The notes under the pieces were generated by a model. It was not told the DNA's origin. It did no database searches and saw only the letters and a list, made by a program, of their open reading frames with translations. Position numbers and translations under genes: made by a program. From positions 374,001 to 438,000 of the forward strand of contig NW_019091461.1 of NCBI RefSeq assembly GCF_001949145.1: 64,000 bases of DNA, written 5' to 3'. Source of the DNA: Acanthaster planci (lineage: Eukaryota > Echinodermata > Asteroidea > Valvatida > Acanthasteridae). This document shows positions 1 to 12,300 of this stretch, one piece after another; position 1 is the first letter of the stretch; each line of letters begins with the position of its first letter.

Positions 1-3000
1 TTTTTACACAGGGTCTCCATGACAAATGACATGCATTCATGTACATGTATGTATCTCACATGTATATATCTCTGCAGAGCTTTGGGTGGGTAGTACATGT
101 AGTTGTTTAACCTTTGACCTGCCCCTATTATTTTCACCCTCACAAAAAAAGCAAACAATCTCTCTGCCGTGATTTTCCTTCCTCCCACATTACAGCCATG
201 AAACAAACCCATAATCCAATTGGAGATTTCAGTATTGTACATGTACATGAGGCCACTCACCGTGACGAAAAATGTCAAAGAACATTGGCCGGTCCGCATC
301 TTCATTTGACTCCATGCCCTAGGCAAGTCGAACCATTTGAGCACCCGGCACTTATCGTTAAAGGGTTGCATGTATACGCTCTTGTAAGATCCTACTCATC
401 GAAATTTCTCCTGCAGTGTCTTCAACTGATACTACAAACGACCTTTTGGAAAGCTCAAAAGCTGGTTCTGTTTTCGCCTAGAGACCTCCTGGTTTTTGCA
501 TTATTTGCTAAGCCCTTTTATATCTCGTCTAATCTTTGAAAAGGTATTCAATCCCAAGCCTGCGGCATATTTCTGCATCGTCATAGTAACAGTGTTGCTT
601 ATTGGATTTAGGCTGTCCAATGTCTTAACCCGTATTATTCTACGGTCTCTCTTTAATCCAACAGTATCTAGTTGCAGTACATGTACATGTACATTCCTTG
701 CTCTGTGGTTGGAATGTGTACACTGCCCTATTCAACCGTGTCCTGCAGCTAGAAGAAAGGATCTTATCCTTTATTCTCTGTTGTTTCCAATAGATCAAAA
801 AAGCCTCAGTTCAATTTTGGGTTTTTCAGACTGATAACGCTCGAACAAATTTTTCCCAACAAAACAAGATATTTTAGGAGATTTTGTATTTCAAAAGCAA
901 ACTCAAACCTACATGTAAAAAACAAACATTTGAAATCCACCCAATAAGTAAACATAACAAAAACAGCTCGCAGTAAGGGACAAAAAGGAAGACCTGAGTG
1001 GAGTTCCCTTCAAGGGTGGTTACTAGGAGGTTACAGTGTGAGCCACATCTAAACACAACCATACTGAACGGTCATTGCACAACAGCCCCGGGCTTGTAGC
1101 TAGAAAATTGAATTTCAGGCGTAGAGAGCTTCATTTAGTTTTAATATTCGTCATGAAAAGGTGTGAAGTTGATTTTCACAATTGGTCAGTACTGTGACAC
1201 AAAGCATGCCCCAATTAAACCTCAAACTGTGATGCTTCAGGAATCCTCCATCGTCAGTAGACGGGGTTTAACTCCTAACATTGCCATTTTGCTTGATTCA
1301 TTTACCGGTTTTCAGTCCTAGCATCTAGGACATATTGAGCCAGATGGAGGCAGCTTAGAATGTTTACACCGACCATGACGGGACTTCATCGTTTGTGACA
1401 GTGCAGTTGTACATCTGCAATCAAACTGTCCAATCCGTATTTGTTCTAGATGTATCTTGATTCCCCCCATGCCAGAAATCAATAAATGCTTGTATTGTAT
1501 GTGGGCGTCAAGCTGTGCATGTTGTTTTCTGTGTGTGCTGTTTACATGGGGTTGCAATTTTCAATTCTAATTGATCCGTTAGAAGTTCAATCGTCTTTTA
1601 CACAGCATGCACTTTTTTTTGCACTGCACTATTGTTTTTTTGGATCTAAGATTCGTTCAGTGGGCATCTTTGTGCACTAATCCTAAACTTGGTATGTTCA
1701 TGTTGTAAATACATGTACATGTAAGTTGTGTTGTATCTGCTCCAGCCCCCTTTTTGGAGAAAAAGAGATAAAGCCCGCAGAAATGTGTGTCTCTCGGAGA
1801 ATACCATTTTCCCATGTTTTGTGGCCAAGGGTTCATCATCAAATCACCAGATCTTTTGTCACTACCAATTGCATTGGAAATAATAAGTCCAAAGTTTGAC
1901 TGAAGAAAGAGAAGGAAAAACAAAGAAACCACTAAAGAGCACACTCCTGCCCCATGGTTACGAATCAGGACCAGACAGCCTCTTTAATCCCGGCCCAGGA
2001 GCTGCATTGGTCAACTGGGAAAACAAAACGAATTTTAAGTGTGGTTTCATTTCCAATTTAATTTCTGATTTATCAAATTGTTTGTAAAACTTCATGTGTA
2101 GCTCAAAGGTATAACTTTAAACAGCTACATATGCAAATCATAAAAATGTAGTCTGTTGTATGCAGAGAACCAGCTGGCCAGGAGCAATGTGCATTACACA
2201 GCTTGATCAGGAACCAGCTGTTTATTTTTTGGGGGGGTTGCTTTGCCCAAAGGTAGTGTGCTTACCAGCTCTTTGAAATCATTGGAGATAACATATCATC
2301 AAGCACAGCCATGAAACAGATGGCCAACTTATTATTAGATTTAGGCGAATTCAAATTGGATTGCATCGTTGCCCTGTAGAGTTGATCTTATCAGAAACAT
2401 CTGTCTGTGAGTGTGGGATCATTCATTTATACGAAAATTATTTAAATGAATTTGTATGCAAATATTAAATTTGCACGTTCCATAAATGGGACAGCAAGAA
2501 ACTTTTTTCTTTCTAAAAAGTTTTATGCTGACAATTTGTTTTCTCTTTTTGAGTCCTTGAGAACACCATCTGTCACACACATAATGCTCATTGAATTTGT
2601 CAATCACACAGGTCCATTGACTTGCATTGATTACACAGAGGACTATCCTATTAGTGTCACCTACAGCAAAACAGATGACAGGAAATTTGTCAATGACATT
2701 TGTTAATGACGAGCTCCACTCAGCAATGTTGTGATGTTATTGGAGCCTAGTGTTATGGTCTAACACATGACTTGACAAGTACCGTACCTTTGTGTCATGC
2801 TCATGCTATGAGCAAGCATTTGTAAAATGAAAAAATTAAGTCAGGTTTTTTGGTGATTTAAACGTCATCACAACTGATCAAGTGTACCTTGTTGATTTTC
2901 AGACGAGATCAGATTAATATTAGAAAGATGTGAGTCAGAAAAACGTAATTGAAAGTAAAAAACCTAGAACAAGGATATAAATAATATTAGACATGTATTT

Positions 3001-4125
3001 ACATATCTTGGCATTTTTGCTGGACGTCATTTCCTTGTCACTACATGTATTTCCACATGGCAAAATTTCGCTCTGTTCTGTTTTAGTTGTAGGGCTGTAC
3101 AGCTCATCAAATTGCTTCAGAGCACAGTTTTTGCAAGATTAGGGTTATTACAGTAGTCAGCACGGATTTATAAGGTAGCAAGTACCGGCATGATGTTTTG
3201 TCGTTTTTCACCTAAGGAAATGGATGTTAACCTCTAAAATGCTGACTTGGTTCACTACACAGTGCCTTGCTTCACTGGAATTTCACCCCGTTATTTATTG
3301 GCGGATGTTTTGTACACTTATGAACATCAATAGCTGTCCATGGCCAAGCCCTGACCTTTGGAATCTTTTTCTCATTTTTTTTTCATTGTTTCCTTGAAAG
3401 GGAAAGAACTGTTGGTGTGAATTTTACCTTGGGGAAATGCCAACAAGGAATTGTTTCCTGGTCATGCTAACTGGTTGTTATTCCTGCACATGACGAACAC
3501 ACTCAAGGTGTGGCATGTTGGTACACTCGTCAGTTTATGTAGCAGGGATTAGTTGGCATTGGCTTTGACTCAAGGGAGACATTTTGGCGTCAGTGAGTTT
3601 GTGTCGTTTACGCTTGTAAACTTTAAAGATTGGAGTGTAATATTGATGGTGGAAGTAATTGTTTACATGTATTTTTAGATACAAGTATTCTTGTCATGTA
3701 TTATGTTACGTACATGGACGTCATCGCATGTACATGTACATCCTGTGTCTTTACAATTCTGCATTGTCATCACAGCGTGGCTGTGGCTGTGGTTGTGGCT
3801 GTGGCTTAGTCTGTATTGACTTCTCAGTTTTTTCCCTCCATGCACACTGCATAGACTCAGGCCTCAGCAAAGCCACTCAAGTGATGTTGATTTCTGTCCT
3901 CTGTTGAGAGCTTGAACAGTAGCTAACACAAGGTGCTTATGCACGCACAGTGTTCACTTATAGGACAAATTAAATTTTCTAGGTGTGAAGTGAAACTACA
4001 TGTATTTTGCTGTGTTCAGTGCTTGGGTAGTCTTGGCTATCTGAGCTACAGTGAAAGTTTCATTTATGCTTGCATGTTATCAGAGAATTTATTTGGGAGC
4101 TTTTTTTGTTTAATTTCCTTCACAG
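1..4125. other. Upstream spacer or 5' intron of the MSRB gene; no exon recognised
   Basis: I find no segment with convincing coding character in these 4.1 kb. The MSRB coding sequence visible downstream begins just after a splice acceptor, so this stretch may include an upstream exon (5' UTR or a secretory or mitochondrial leader) that I could not identify. It holds scattered ACATGT/GTACATGTAC palindromes (near 240, 680, 1710 and 3730) and a short GGCTGT-type repeat near 3780. Long open frames here lack family resemblance and look like chance. Confidence 0.5.
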
Positions 4126-5973
4126 ATTATTCAAAGAGAGGAGACTACGAGATGTCTGTGGACAAGGATGAACTGAAGCAAAGGCTGACCCCCCTGCAGT
4201 ACTCAGTTACCCAAGAGCATGGAACTGAACGGTTAGTCACTGGAGCAGTGCGTGACTGGAGATTTGCTAATATTCGGCTGGAAAAATGATTGTGCGTTAA
4301 TGCATTGTTGATACATCATTATGACGCATCGGTGTTGTTGCCTTGGCAGGGCTTTCACGGGCGAGTATTACAAGTTGAAGGATGACGGCCTCTACCACTG
4401 TGTTGTTTGTGATGCAGTTCTGTTCAAGTAAGTCATGTGCGTAGCTCCAGTCTGAAACCAAGACTTTCAGAGCTTTACACGGTGTTGCGATTCATTTGAG
4501 TATGTGTTCATGCCGTTCATGTCAACCTAGTTCATTGAAGGGGAGTCAGGTTGGCTTGGTGGTTCTTTCCTCACACTGAGTATGCGCAACAAGTTTATTC
4601 TGGAATGTATGGTCATCACGTGCACACTGAACACAGGCTAGAACACGATTGGAAAACTTTGTTCCAGTCTGTCTTTCTTTTGCCGATGAGGGCGCACTTC
4701 AATTCAGGGCAGATTGAAATTTTGAGGAAGATACCGTCATTACATATCTTAACACACGTGTAGTTGTGCATTTTTAAACGCTGAAGTCAGAACCATAAAC
4801 GTTTTCTTTGTAATTGTTTTGCCAACTGCAGATCAGACACCAAGTACGATTCTGGATCAGGTTAGTGTCTCTTCACTTTACCGACCTCAAAGCATCTTGC
4901 TGTGAATATCTGGTGTTAACCCCAAAAGTCCTCAGTCCTTCACCTGTTGGAGGACTGAGGACTGTTAGGGTTAATCTTCCTGTCATATTGTGTGCTCATT
5001 GGCTGATCCCTGATTCAGCTTTAAACCCAAAATGTATGGAATCTGCAAGATGTGGCCTCTAGTGCAGTTCTCATCTGCCATCAGAAATGTGTTAGGGACC
5101 TGACAAGTTTTAAAGACAAGACCATCAGAAAACCAGACACTGGACTCGACGCCCATTCTCTTCTCCGAAAGCTTCCTCTCACTCACTCTTCTGTCAGCAA
5201 AGTCGTGCCAATGTTGGCAGAAAGCAAAAAGGATCCAAAAGGGGGGGGCAGAAGAGAAAGAAAAATTGCAAGAGGCGTATGAAGATATGAGCTTCAAGTG
5301 CAAGTAGACCCCCCCTCCATTTTTTGTCACCTGTTTCTGTCGGTCTGTCCAGTGCTGTGACATGGTTGTGGTTTCTTTCTCCAAGGCTGGCCCTCTTTCT
5401 ATGACTTGGCTGAGAAGGGCATGGTGAAATTACACCGGGACTCCTCCCACGGAATGGTCAGGACAGAGTGTGTCTGTGCCAAGGTAGGTTCAAATAACAA
5501 AGTTGTAATACACATTGCAGTGTGCCGCCAAGCGGTAGCCAGGGAGAGACCATTTTTGTCCCAGGGATCTATATTTAGAGGGTGACATAATCGGATCAGA
5601 TGGTTTTCACGTTGCTCAGAAACTTGGAGGTTGTAACCTCTTGTTGATACATAATTTTCAAGTGTAAATAGTGACCAGTTAATAAGGGGTTTTGAGGCTT
5701 TCAAGCACATTTCTTGTATTAGTGCGGTCTGTGTTGTAGCTGCTGTAAACATGAAAAAGACGACCCCCTTTCCAAATTTAAGAATTCAGAATGTTGAAAT
5801 TTTGAAAGTATTTTTGTCTAATTTCTATGTTAATTTTGTTGTTCCTACAGTGCGGTGCCCATCTGGGTCACGTCTTTGACGATGGACCTCAGCCAACTGG
5901 ACTGCGCTACTGCATAAACTCGGCTTCCCTGAAGTTCGACCCCAAGAAGAAGCCCGAAAAGTCCGATTTATAG
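4126..5973 (+). CDS. MSRB3: Methionine-R-sulfoxide reductase B, MSRB3-like (5' end uncertain)
   Basis: Reduces the R epimer of methionine sulfoxide in proteins. Exons: 4126-4231 (ATG at 4152), 4350-4427, 4832-4860, 5386-5483, 5851-5973 (TAG at 5971). All junctions are GT-AG and in phase, giving 135 aa from the ATG. Visible motifs: RLTPLQY at the start of the SelR fold; the first zinc Cys pair CVVC (44/47); SGSGWPSF (about 59-67); the second zinc Cys pair CAKC (93/96); [11 protein letters not shown]; and the catalytic cysteine in RYCINSASL (C116). These match the MSRB3 branch better than MSRB1 or MSRB2. The enzyme carries Cys, not selenocysteine. The first exon follows a good acceptor (cttcacag) and is open upstream of the ATG, so a leader exon probably exists that would decide ER or mitochondrial targeting. 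The tail KPEKSDL resembles the KAEL-type end of ER-located MSRB3, but Asp-Leu is not a classical KDEL match. The neighbour IFRD converges on it. Confidence 0.93.
4915..4973. other. Intronic inverted repeat (hairpin) in MSRB intron 3
   Basis: The arms AGTCCTCAGTCCT and AGGACTGAGGACT are perfect 13-bp complements around an 11-nt loop. Outside them TTAACCC and GGGTTAA also pair, across a short mismatched stretch. Total span is about 59 nt between exons 3 and 4. It could be a MITE remnant or a transcribed hairpin; the sequence alone does not decide. Confidence 0.7.
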
Positions 5974-8900
5974 CCCTGCATTTCTCCCCTCCCCCCCCAA
6001 AAGTCTTATATTTTGATACAAAAAAATACCAAGAGTAGCTGTATCTAGGGAAACAAATAACTGATGTAGGCCTTAAATTCATTTGTGTAAAGCAGGTAAG
6101 AAAAAATGAAGTGGGTCACTGAATGCGATGTGGTGGGAAGGCAAATGAAAGATGTTGCCAATTGTTGCAAGCTTGACGAGTGTTTTTTCGCACAATTCCT
6201 ATTTTTAAAAACAGACTTGCAGGTTAAGCAAAGGCTTTCCTCTATCATTGCCGTCCTCCAAGCTGGATATTTGAGGCAGAATGTGTAGGTGCGACAGTCA
6301 GCTGTGTGTAATGTATGTGATATCCGAAGGATAAACATGGTAATGTCATGTAGACTTTAGAGTGTTTAGCATTTAGTGCAAAGGGAAATAAAGATATCTA
6401 CTAGATTAATTTATTAATATGCATTAAGTATTGCCATAGATGGAGAAAACTTTCCATTTTATGTAAATTGTCTTTAAAAATGCTGAATATATAGGAAGGG
6501 CTTTTAAGATTTTGGATGAACATTGTTTGAATTGACCATGTAGACTGTGCAGAGGAACAACTATGCACTAGCCAGTTTAAATCGAGTACAGCAGAGGGTA
6601 TTTATATATTTTCATATGAATGAGCACAATCGGACACTTCATGCTTACATGGCAATGCACTTCAAATCTCTCCAGTACCATACACGTCACAGACGCTACC
6701 TTATATTGGGACAACTGTATAGGAACCACATCTTTACAGATATTTTTTAAGGTGCTTGAAAGGTGTTAGAGGAATTTTAGAAGTACATATCCTCCTCAGT
6801 GTTTGAAGTATCTGTTTCAATTTTGCATGTTCTTTTCTTCGTCTGGTGTTTGTCTGGTAATACTTGTCAAAATGTTCTTGCCCTGTCTTACATGTACTAA
6901 ACATGACTGCACACTGGAATCAAATGGCAGCATTTACGTGTAACATCTGTCAGTGAGCCCCAAGATATGCAAGTGGTTGATTTATTTTTGGACAAGGTCA
7001 ATGTAGCTTGGTATATATCTCCGAGAACAAAAAAAACAAAAGAATTGTACAAGGGATACAATTTCTGTTGTACACTTCTGGATGTATATTAAAGTTTTGA
7101 TTTTTTCTTTGCAATGTTGAATGAACTTAAAATTTTATTCTCGAGATTTCTTGCATAAAAAAATTATTTGTTTGGTAACTCAACAGGTTGATGTGACTTA
7201 CTATTTTCAAATATGTAATATCTGTATTCCACTTCACTGGATGGTGAGGAACTATGTCAAAATATGCATACGCAAGCAGCAGCTGGAGTGGTCATAGCCT
7301 AATTTTTATGATTCAACTTAAACAGGGCAAAATTGCAGTGCTGTAAACAAAACCGAGCTGCGTACTTCGACCAACTGCTATAAGAAGTCAGGAAGAACAT
7401 GAAGATATGTTTTCTGTTTATTAAAATCACCTCACATTTCTATCTTGGTATTTTACGTACTAACAATTATCTTAAATACCTAACTGAACAGCTATTTTAC
7501 ACATTACAGGTAACCACCTACTCAAAGCAAACCAAGCTTGCACACCTAACGGTGTATGGAGAATTCAACAGTTTACAAGCATGGGACCGAGGGTATGGGG
7601 TGGGGGGATTGACAAGGAAAAGTGTAAACAATTCTGAATGATTTTTGTTCTTGTCACAAATTTGTTTACTGTTGAAAAATTCTGTAGAAACAAGAAGTAA
7701 ATTGACATTTACGTGAAAGAAAACGGGAAAAGAATTTGGAAAAATTCTTCAAACAATAAGGAAACCTTGCTCTTCACCAAAAACCATTTTTCAGGAGAGA
7801 GGAGAATATGGTAACCCTCCCCCATTCCCATATACATGTAGACTTTTTCAGCTGAGTAAAATGTCAACATGAACCTGTTGCCTTCACATACATGAGCCAA
7901 TGGCAGGACTTTTAATAGCACAGCCTACTAGAGAGGTACTTTTACAATAACTGGCAGTGGGCATGAGACGCAGTATTTATCCAAGGAGCCAAAAGTACAA
8001 GATAAAGGACGCACATGCCAACATTATGTACCTTCTTTCCAAATCATTACAATACTATTGCTCAAACTTCAGATTTGAGGACACAGACCTGAAAATGGAA
8101 CATTTCTGTTGCCTTTCATGACACAAAAGACCCAAAGATGATTATCTTGGGGTTTGATTCATTTTAAATCCTGACAATTTCTTGCTGGACCGAAACTGGT
8201 TAAAAACCTCCAACTGGGTTGAAAAAAAAAGGCATACTTGTGTCCCTTGTTTGAATTCTGATGCATCAATTTAAATTACATTACATTTCAAACTCTGAAA
8301 CAGTGACCTTTAATGTGAGTCAAAATGACACCATGCAGAAAACTGTGCATCAAGGAATTACTCCTCAGCATGCATTTCTAGAAACCTTTGTTTTAGGTAA
8401 TTTACTGCATGATTATAAGCTCACTATGTCAGAATCGTCTCCAGACAACATTTGCTGGGGGAAAAAATACTAGCGGACAAGAAAACTTACAGTGCATTTT
8501 TTTTTTAAATTTCCGCAATTATCACAAAACACTGAATATAATTTAATTAAAAAGATAATATATGTACAAATCTTTGATTAGATTCACCTGTAACAGCCCT
8601 CCCCTTCCATTTCAGAACTCAAGAAATAAAAGGGATGTTCACAGCAAAATATTATTTACTAAAGAATGAAAAGAAAGGATATAAGATGTCAAGACTCAAG
8701 AATTGCTTCAGCTGCTATAGCCACTGTAAACTTCATTTTCCCCACTGAGTGTGCCTAGTATGGAACATTTTCATTCATTTATTTTTTACTAAAAACAAAT
8801 CACTGAAATTCATGGCTGAGGAGGTCTGAAAAAAAGCAACCTACATTTTGATGGGATCTGTCATATTTCAGGTATCTTCAACCCAGATTATGCCATTTTC

Positions 8901-9274
8901 ATTCTTTCATCTGGAAAAATATCCGTTCCAACAAACAACTCGGCACAGCTGGTGGTAACCTGCCACACTAAAAAATAATTCTCAAGCAAACACAATGGAA
9001 CACCATTGGACGAAAAACGAGAAAAGGACAAAACAATTTGTCCTTAATCATAGACTTTTATCATCCATAACACACTGTAAAAAATACTGAAAGCTCAGAG
9101 AAGCATTTGGTAGTGGGGTCTATTGAGACTGGTTCCCATCTGTCTAATGAAAATCCAGTCAAGAATGACACACCATTAAACCAGCAATGACATTCCGTGC
9201 ATGACTTCGATCACATACAGTGAAAAAGCCAACTAGCTATAAGGCCGGGGCACTTAATAAGAAACTGCACCTGT
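5974..9274. other. 3' UTRs and spacer between convergent MSRB and IFRD
   Basis: AT-rich DNA between two gene 3' ends. It should contain both 3' UTRs: MSRB from the left, and IFRD from the right, with a minus-strand AATAAA candidate at 8778-8783. I see no coding exon, RNA gene or clear repeat here. Confidence 0.5.
6387..6392 (+). terminator. Candidate poly(A) signal AATAAA for MSRB
   Basis: A canonical AATAAA lies about 410 nt after the MSRB stop codon. A second candidate, ATTAAA at 7088-7093, would give a longer 3' UTR. No downstream element was assessed, so the site actually used is unknown. Confidence 0.4.
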
Positions 9275-9320
9275 GCTTACATACCAAGGTCAGGTCTCCA
9301 CCTGACCTTGGTATGTAAGC
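9275..9320. repeat. Perfect 21-bp hairpin in the IFRD 3' UTR
   Basis: Arms 9275-9295 and 9300-9320 are exact reverse complements separated by the 4-nt loop CTCC. The hairpin starts 38 nt downstream of the IFRD stop codon (9359-9361), so on the minus strand it lies in the 3' UTR and would form a very stable stem in the mRNA. Exact pairing with no drift suggests either recent formation or constraint. Confidence 0.85.
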
Positions 9321-9358
9321 TCAAGCCTTGAATATTTTCAACATGAAGTTCACACGCG

Positions 9359-12300
9359 CTAACTAGGGTTATATGATCGCTTGTCCCGTTGCTTGCTCCG
9401 GACTTTGGTTCTGGCTTTGAAGGCTTGGGAATTGTAGTGATGCTGTAAAGGGTGGAAAAGAAGAACTGATTAAGAAAAAGGGAATGACTCAAGTCACATC
9501 TTAAATTCCCACGCAATTCTGCTAAGAAGCCTACTTAATATTCCACAATCAAAAAATATGCGGTGTGTACTTTGTAGAATAATTTGTACATCATCAAGAC
9601 TTATGGGAAGTAATGGTGGTTGGAAAGTACAATCTTAAAATAAAAAAAAAAATGGGTTTGGAGAGCAGTTAGGAGGTTAATGTACATCAACGTCATCTCT
9701 TGATTCCCCAAGTTGTCCGCAATAATTCCTTTTGCCTCTTCCACAACATGTAACTTGTATAAGAGTCAGAATTCAAAAGCAAAGTGGAGAGAAACAGGTG
9801 GGATTACACAGATGACATGCCCAGACATAATATCTCACAATCCGACTCGGTGACCAGCTTCAAGAACAGAATTCCACATTGTGTAGTCAGGGTTCAAGTC
9901 CCATCTGATTTGATTGATTGGTTTCTGTTCATCCAACAGAGCATTCAGTACCAATCAAAGGATGATTACAAGTAACCACGAAGAAAAAAAAAATTCAGAA
10001 AAGTTCACTTCAGAGGCGAGAGGTTAACCCCGCATGAATATTTTAGGAATAGCCCATGGATTCAGTTGGGGACCGAAAGTCCAATCTAAATGACGGCCTG
10101 GGTGGGATTCAAACCTCGGGTCACACAGCTGGAAGGTGAGGAAAGTACCACCACGCCGACCTGACTTGCCTGGAGTCATTCCGAATTGTCGCTCTATCTG
10201 TACATGTGTCTGTATTTAGTTGAACATTCGAACCAGCAAAAAAATTTCTGAATATTTGGTTGATGATTGCACATTCGGTAAATTCGCGACGGCGCTTCCA
10301 AAGACTTACCCTCTCTGAACGGTTGGCTCTCTTGGGAGCACCGGGTCCCGACGTGATGATGGGAGCCCCCAGGCCAAAGATGTCTCGGAGCAGCAGGTTC
10401 TCCTGCAGGTGGATGTTGGTCCCCGAGCCCAGCACCTCACGGAAGGCCACGTACTGCTGCTTCTTGACCCAACCGTCCAGTTCCAGAATCTCCGGCCCAA
10501 ACTTGATGATCTCATGCGGGATGTCATTGTCCTGAGGGAAAAAACCATAAGGGATACACGGCAGGCAAAGTTACAAGAGGATCTGAATTGAGAGGCAATA
10601 CTTCAGTTGGCAGAGAGGGAGATAACAGGACTTCTCATTGGTTAATCAAAAAACTTTCAGTTCCATCTTTTTGACAAGTGCACCACGCAGTAATATAGTC
10701 AAAGTCGTTGGCTTATTCGTACGTCAGCCATCTTGAATTGAAAGCAACGCAATCCATGTACACATTTTCTAAACATTTGATGTGTGTGAGAATGAAGATG
10801 ATGAAACAGGTGCTCAGATGAGTTGTTCCAAATTCCGAAACTGGCCATATCATGATGTACACCTTCAATTGGACATCTTACAGTAATAGACTTGACGGCA
10901 GGCTTTTACAGGGTTCCAAGCAGGTAAATCTGAAATGATACTTAATTGTACACTGACCTCTATTGTCCTCATGATGTCTCTGAAACTGGAGCGTTGCTGT
11001 CTTCTGTCTTTCTTGGCCCGATACTTGTTGCTGTCCGTCGCAAGGCCGCGCAGGGTGACCAGTAACTCATCAACGTTATCCATGTCAAAGTCCTGCAATC
11101 CATGACAGTTAAGGACAGCCGTTAGAGTACACTGGAGCAGTGATTCTCAATTCAAATAGTGCAAATTGAAATGGAGAGATAGCTGTGGCAAGTCATGGCA
11201 TTTTCCACAATAATGGAAGACATGAATTGGTCAGCAAGGATTGTCATACTTTCTGAAAATTGTATTTTGTTAAGTTTCGAGTGACAAGCGTTACCAGCAA
11301 ATGCTTGACAACTCTACGTTCTCTCTATGTACAGCCTCCACAAAAACAAACCTCCTTGATAATACATTTTGAATGGCCAGCCGAGTTCAGCCAGAATCAC
11401 AAATCCTACGAACGTCCAACACAATTAGCCAACTTTGAGTATTTGTTATACAAAATTGGCCGGGAAATCTTTTCTGACTTACTTCATTCTGCTCTCTGGC
11501 TAGCTCATAGAACATGGCTATGGACTCTCCTGCTTCTATCCTCAGATTCACATCGTCACTGTGCAGCAAAGTCGGAAGTTTACCTAAATGACTGCAAGAT
11601 GAGAAGGAAAAGAAGCCCTCACTATTTGAGAAATATTTCTCCTTTAATTTAGGAATTTTAAACCAAGTGAATTATGAATTCAAATTCAATTCTGACCTTT
11701 GCATCCAATCAAATCCTTCAACAAAGATTTTAGCCTAAAACTCATCTCGGAGATATGCAGTAACTAATACTCTTTATACAACTGACCACACTGCATGAAT
11801 TCTGAGTGAAAGCTTTCCACAATTACAGTGAAGGCATTTCCCCCAACACTGCCCTAAATGTATACATTAATGATTTTCCAGTCTGATACATGCTGTTCAG
11901 GTCCTCCGTTTCACCACAAGTTTCATCCAGACTAGGCAATGGCATCTCCACGTGGTACAAATTTTCTTCCATGTGAATTCCGTGACCTCCTCAGTTTACA
12001 AAGTATGTGATCCTTCGAAGAAATGTGGCTGTTAATTCAATTACCTTGGCAACCACTCTCTTCTGCAAGTTTTGTGACAACTGTGCGTCACAAAAAAGGG
12101 CCTTTGTGACACCGTCCAGTGAAAAAGCTCCAACCTAGACTTACCTATCAACAAGTTGGGGCACACGGGCGGGAGGGGCAATGGACAGCAACAGCGTCCA
12201 GGCGGACAGTGCAGCGCAGTGCAAGGCCGTGACAGCAGGAGTGTGCGAGGGAACTGTGCCGTCTCCCTTCAGGTACGACAGGCTAAACACGTGCTCCAAA

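Noticed and set aside
3933-4125. Coding extension of MSRB upstream of 4126
   Set aside because: The open frame continues, but a clear polypyrimidine tract and acceptor precede 4126 and the upstream residues do not look like MSRB3.
4964-4973. GTTAGGGTTA as telomere-like repeat
   Set aside because: Single unit, explained by the hairpin arm.
9880-9900. B-box-like GGTTCAAGTCCC as a tRNA or SINE
   Set aside because: No A box or cloverleaf at the right distance.
11576-11586. Acceptor TTTAG just before GTAAACTTCC for IFRD exon 8
   Set aside because: It gives an immediate stop in the required phase; the acceptor ending at 11592 gives SHLGKLPTLL, matching the family.
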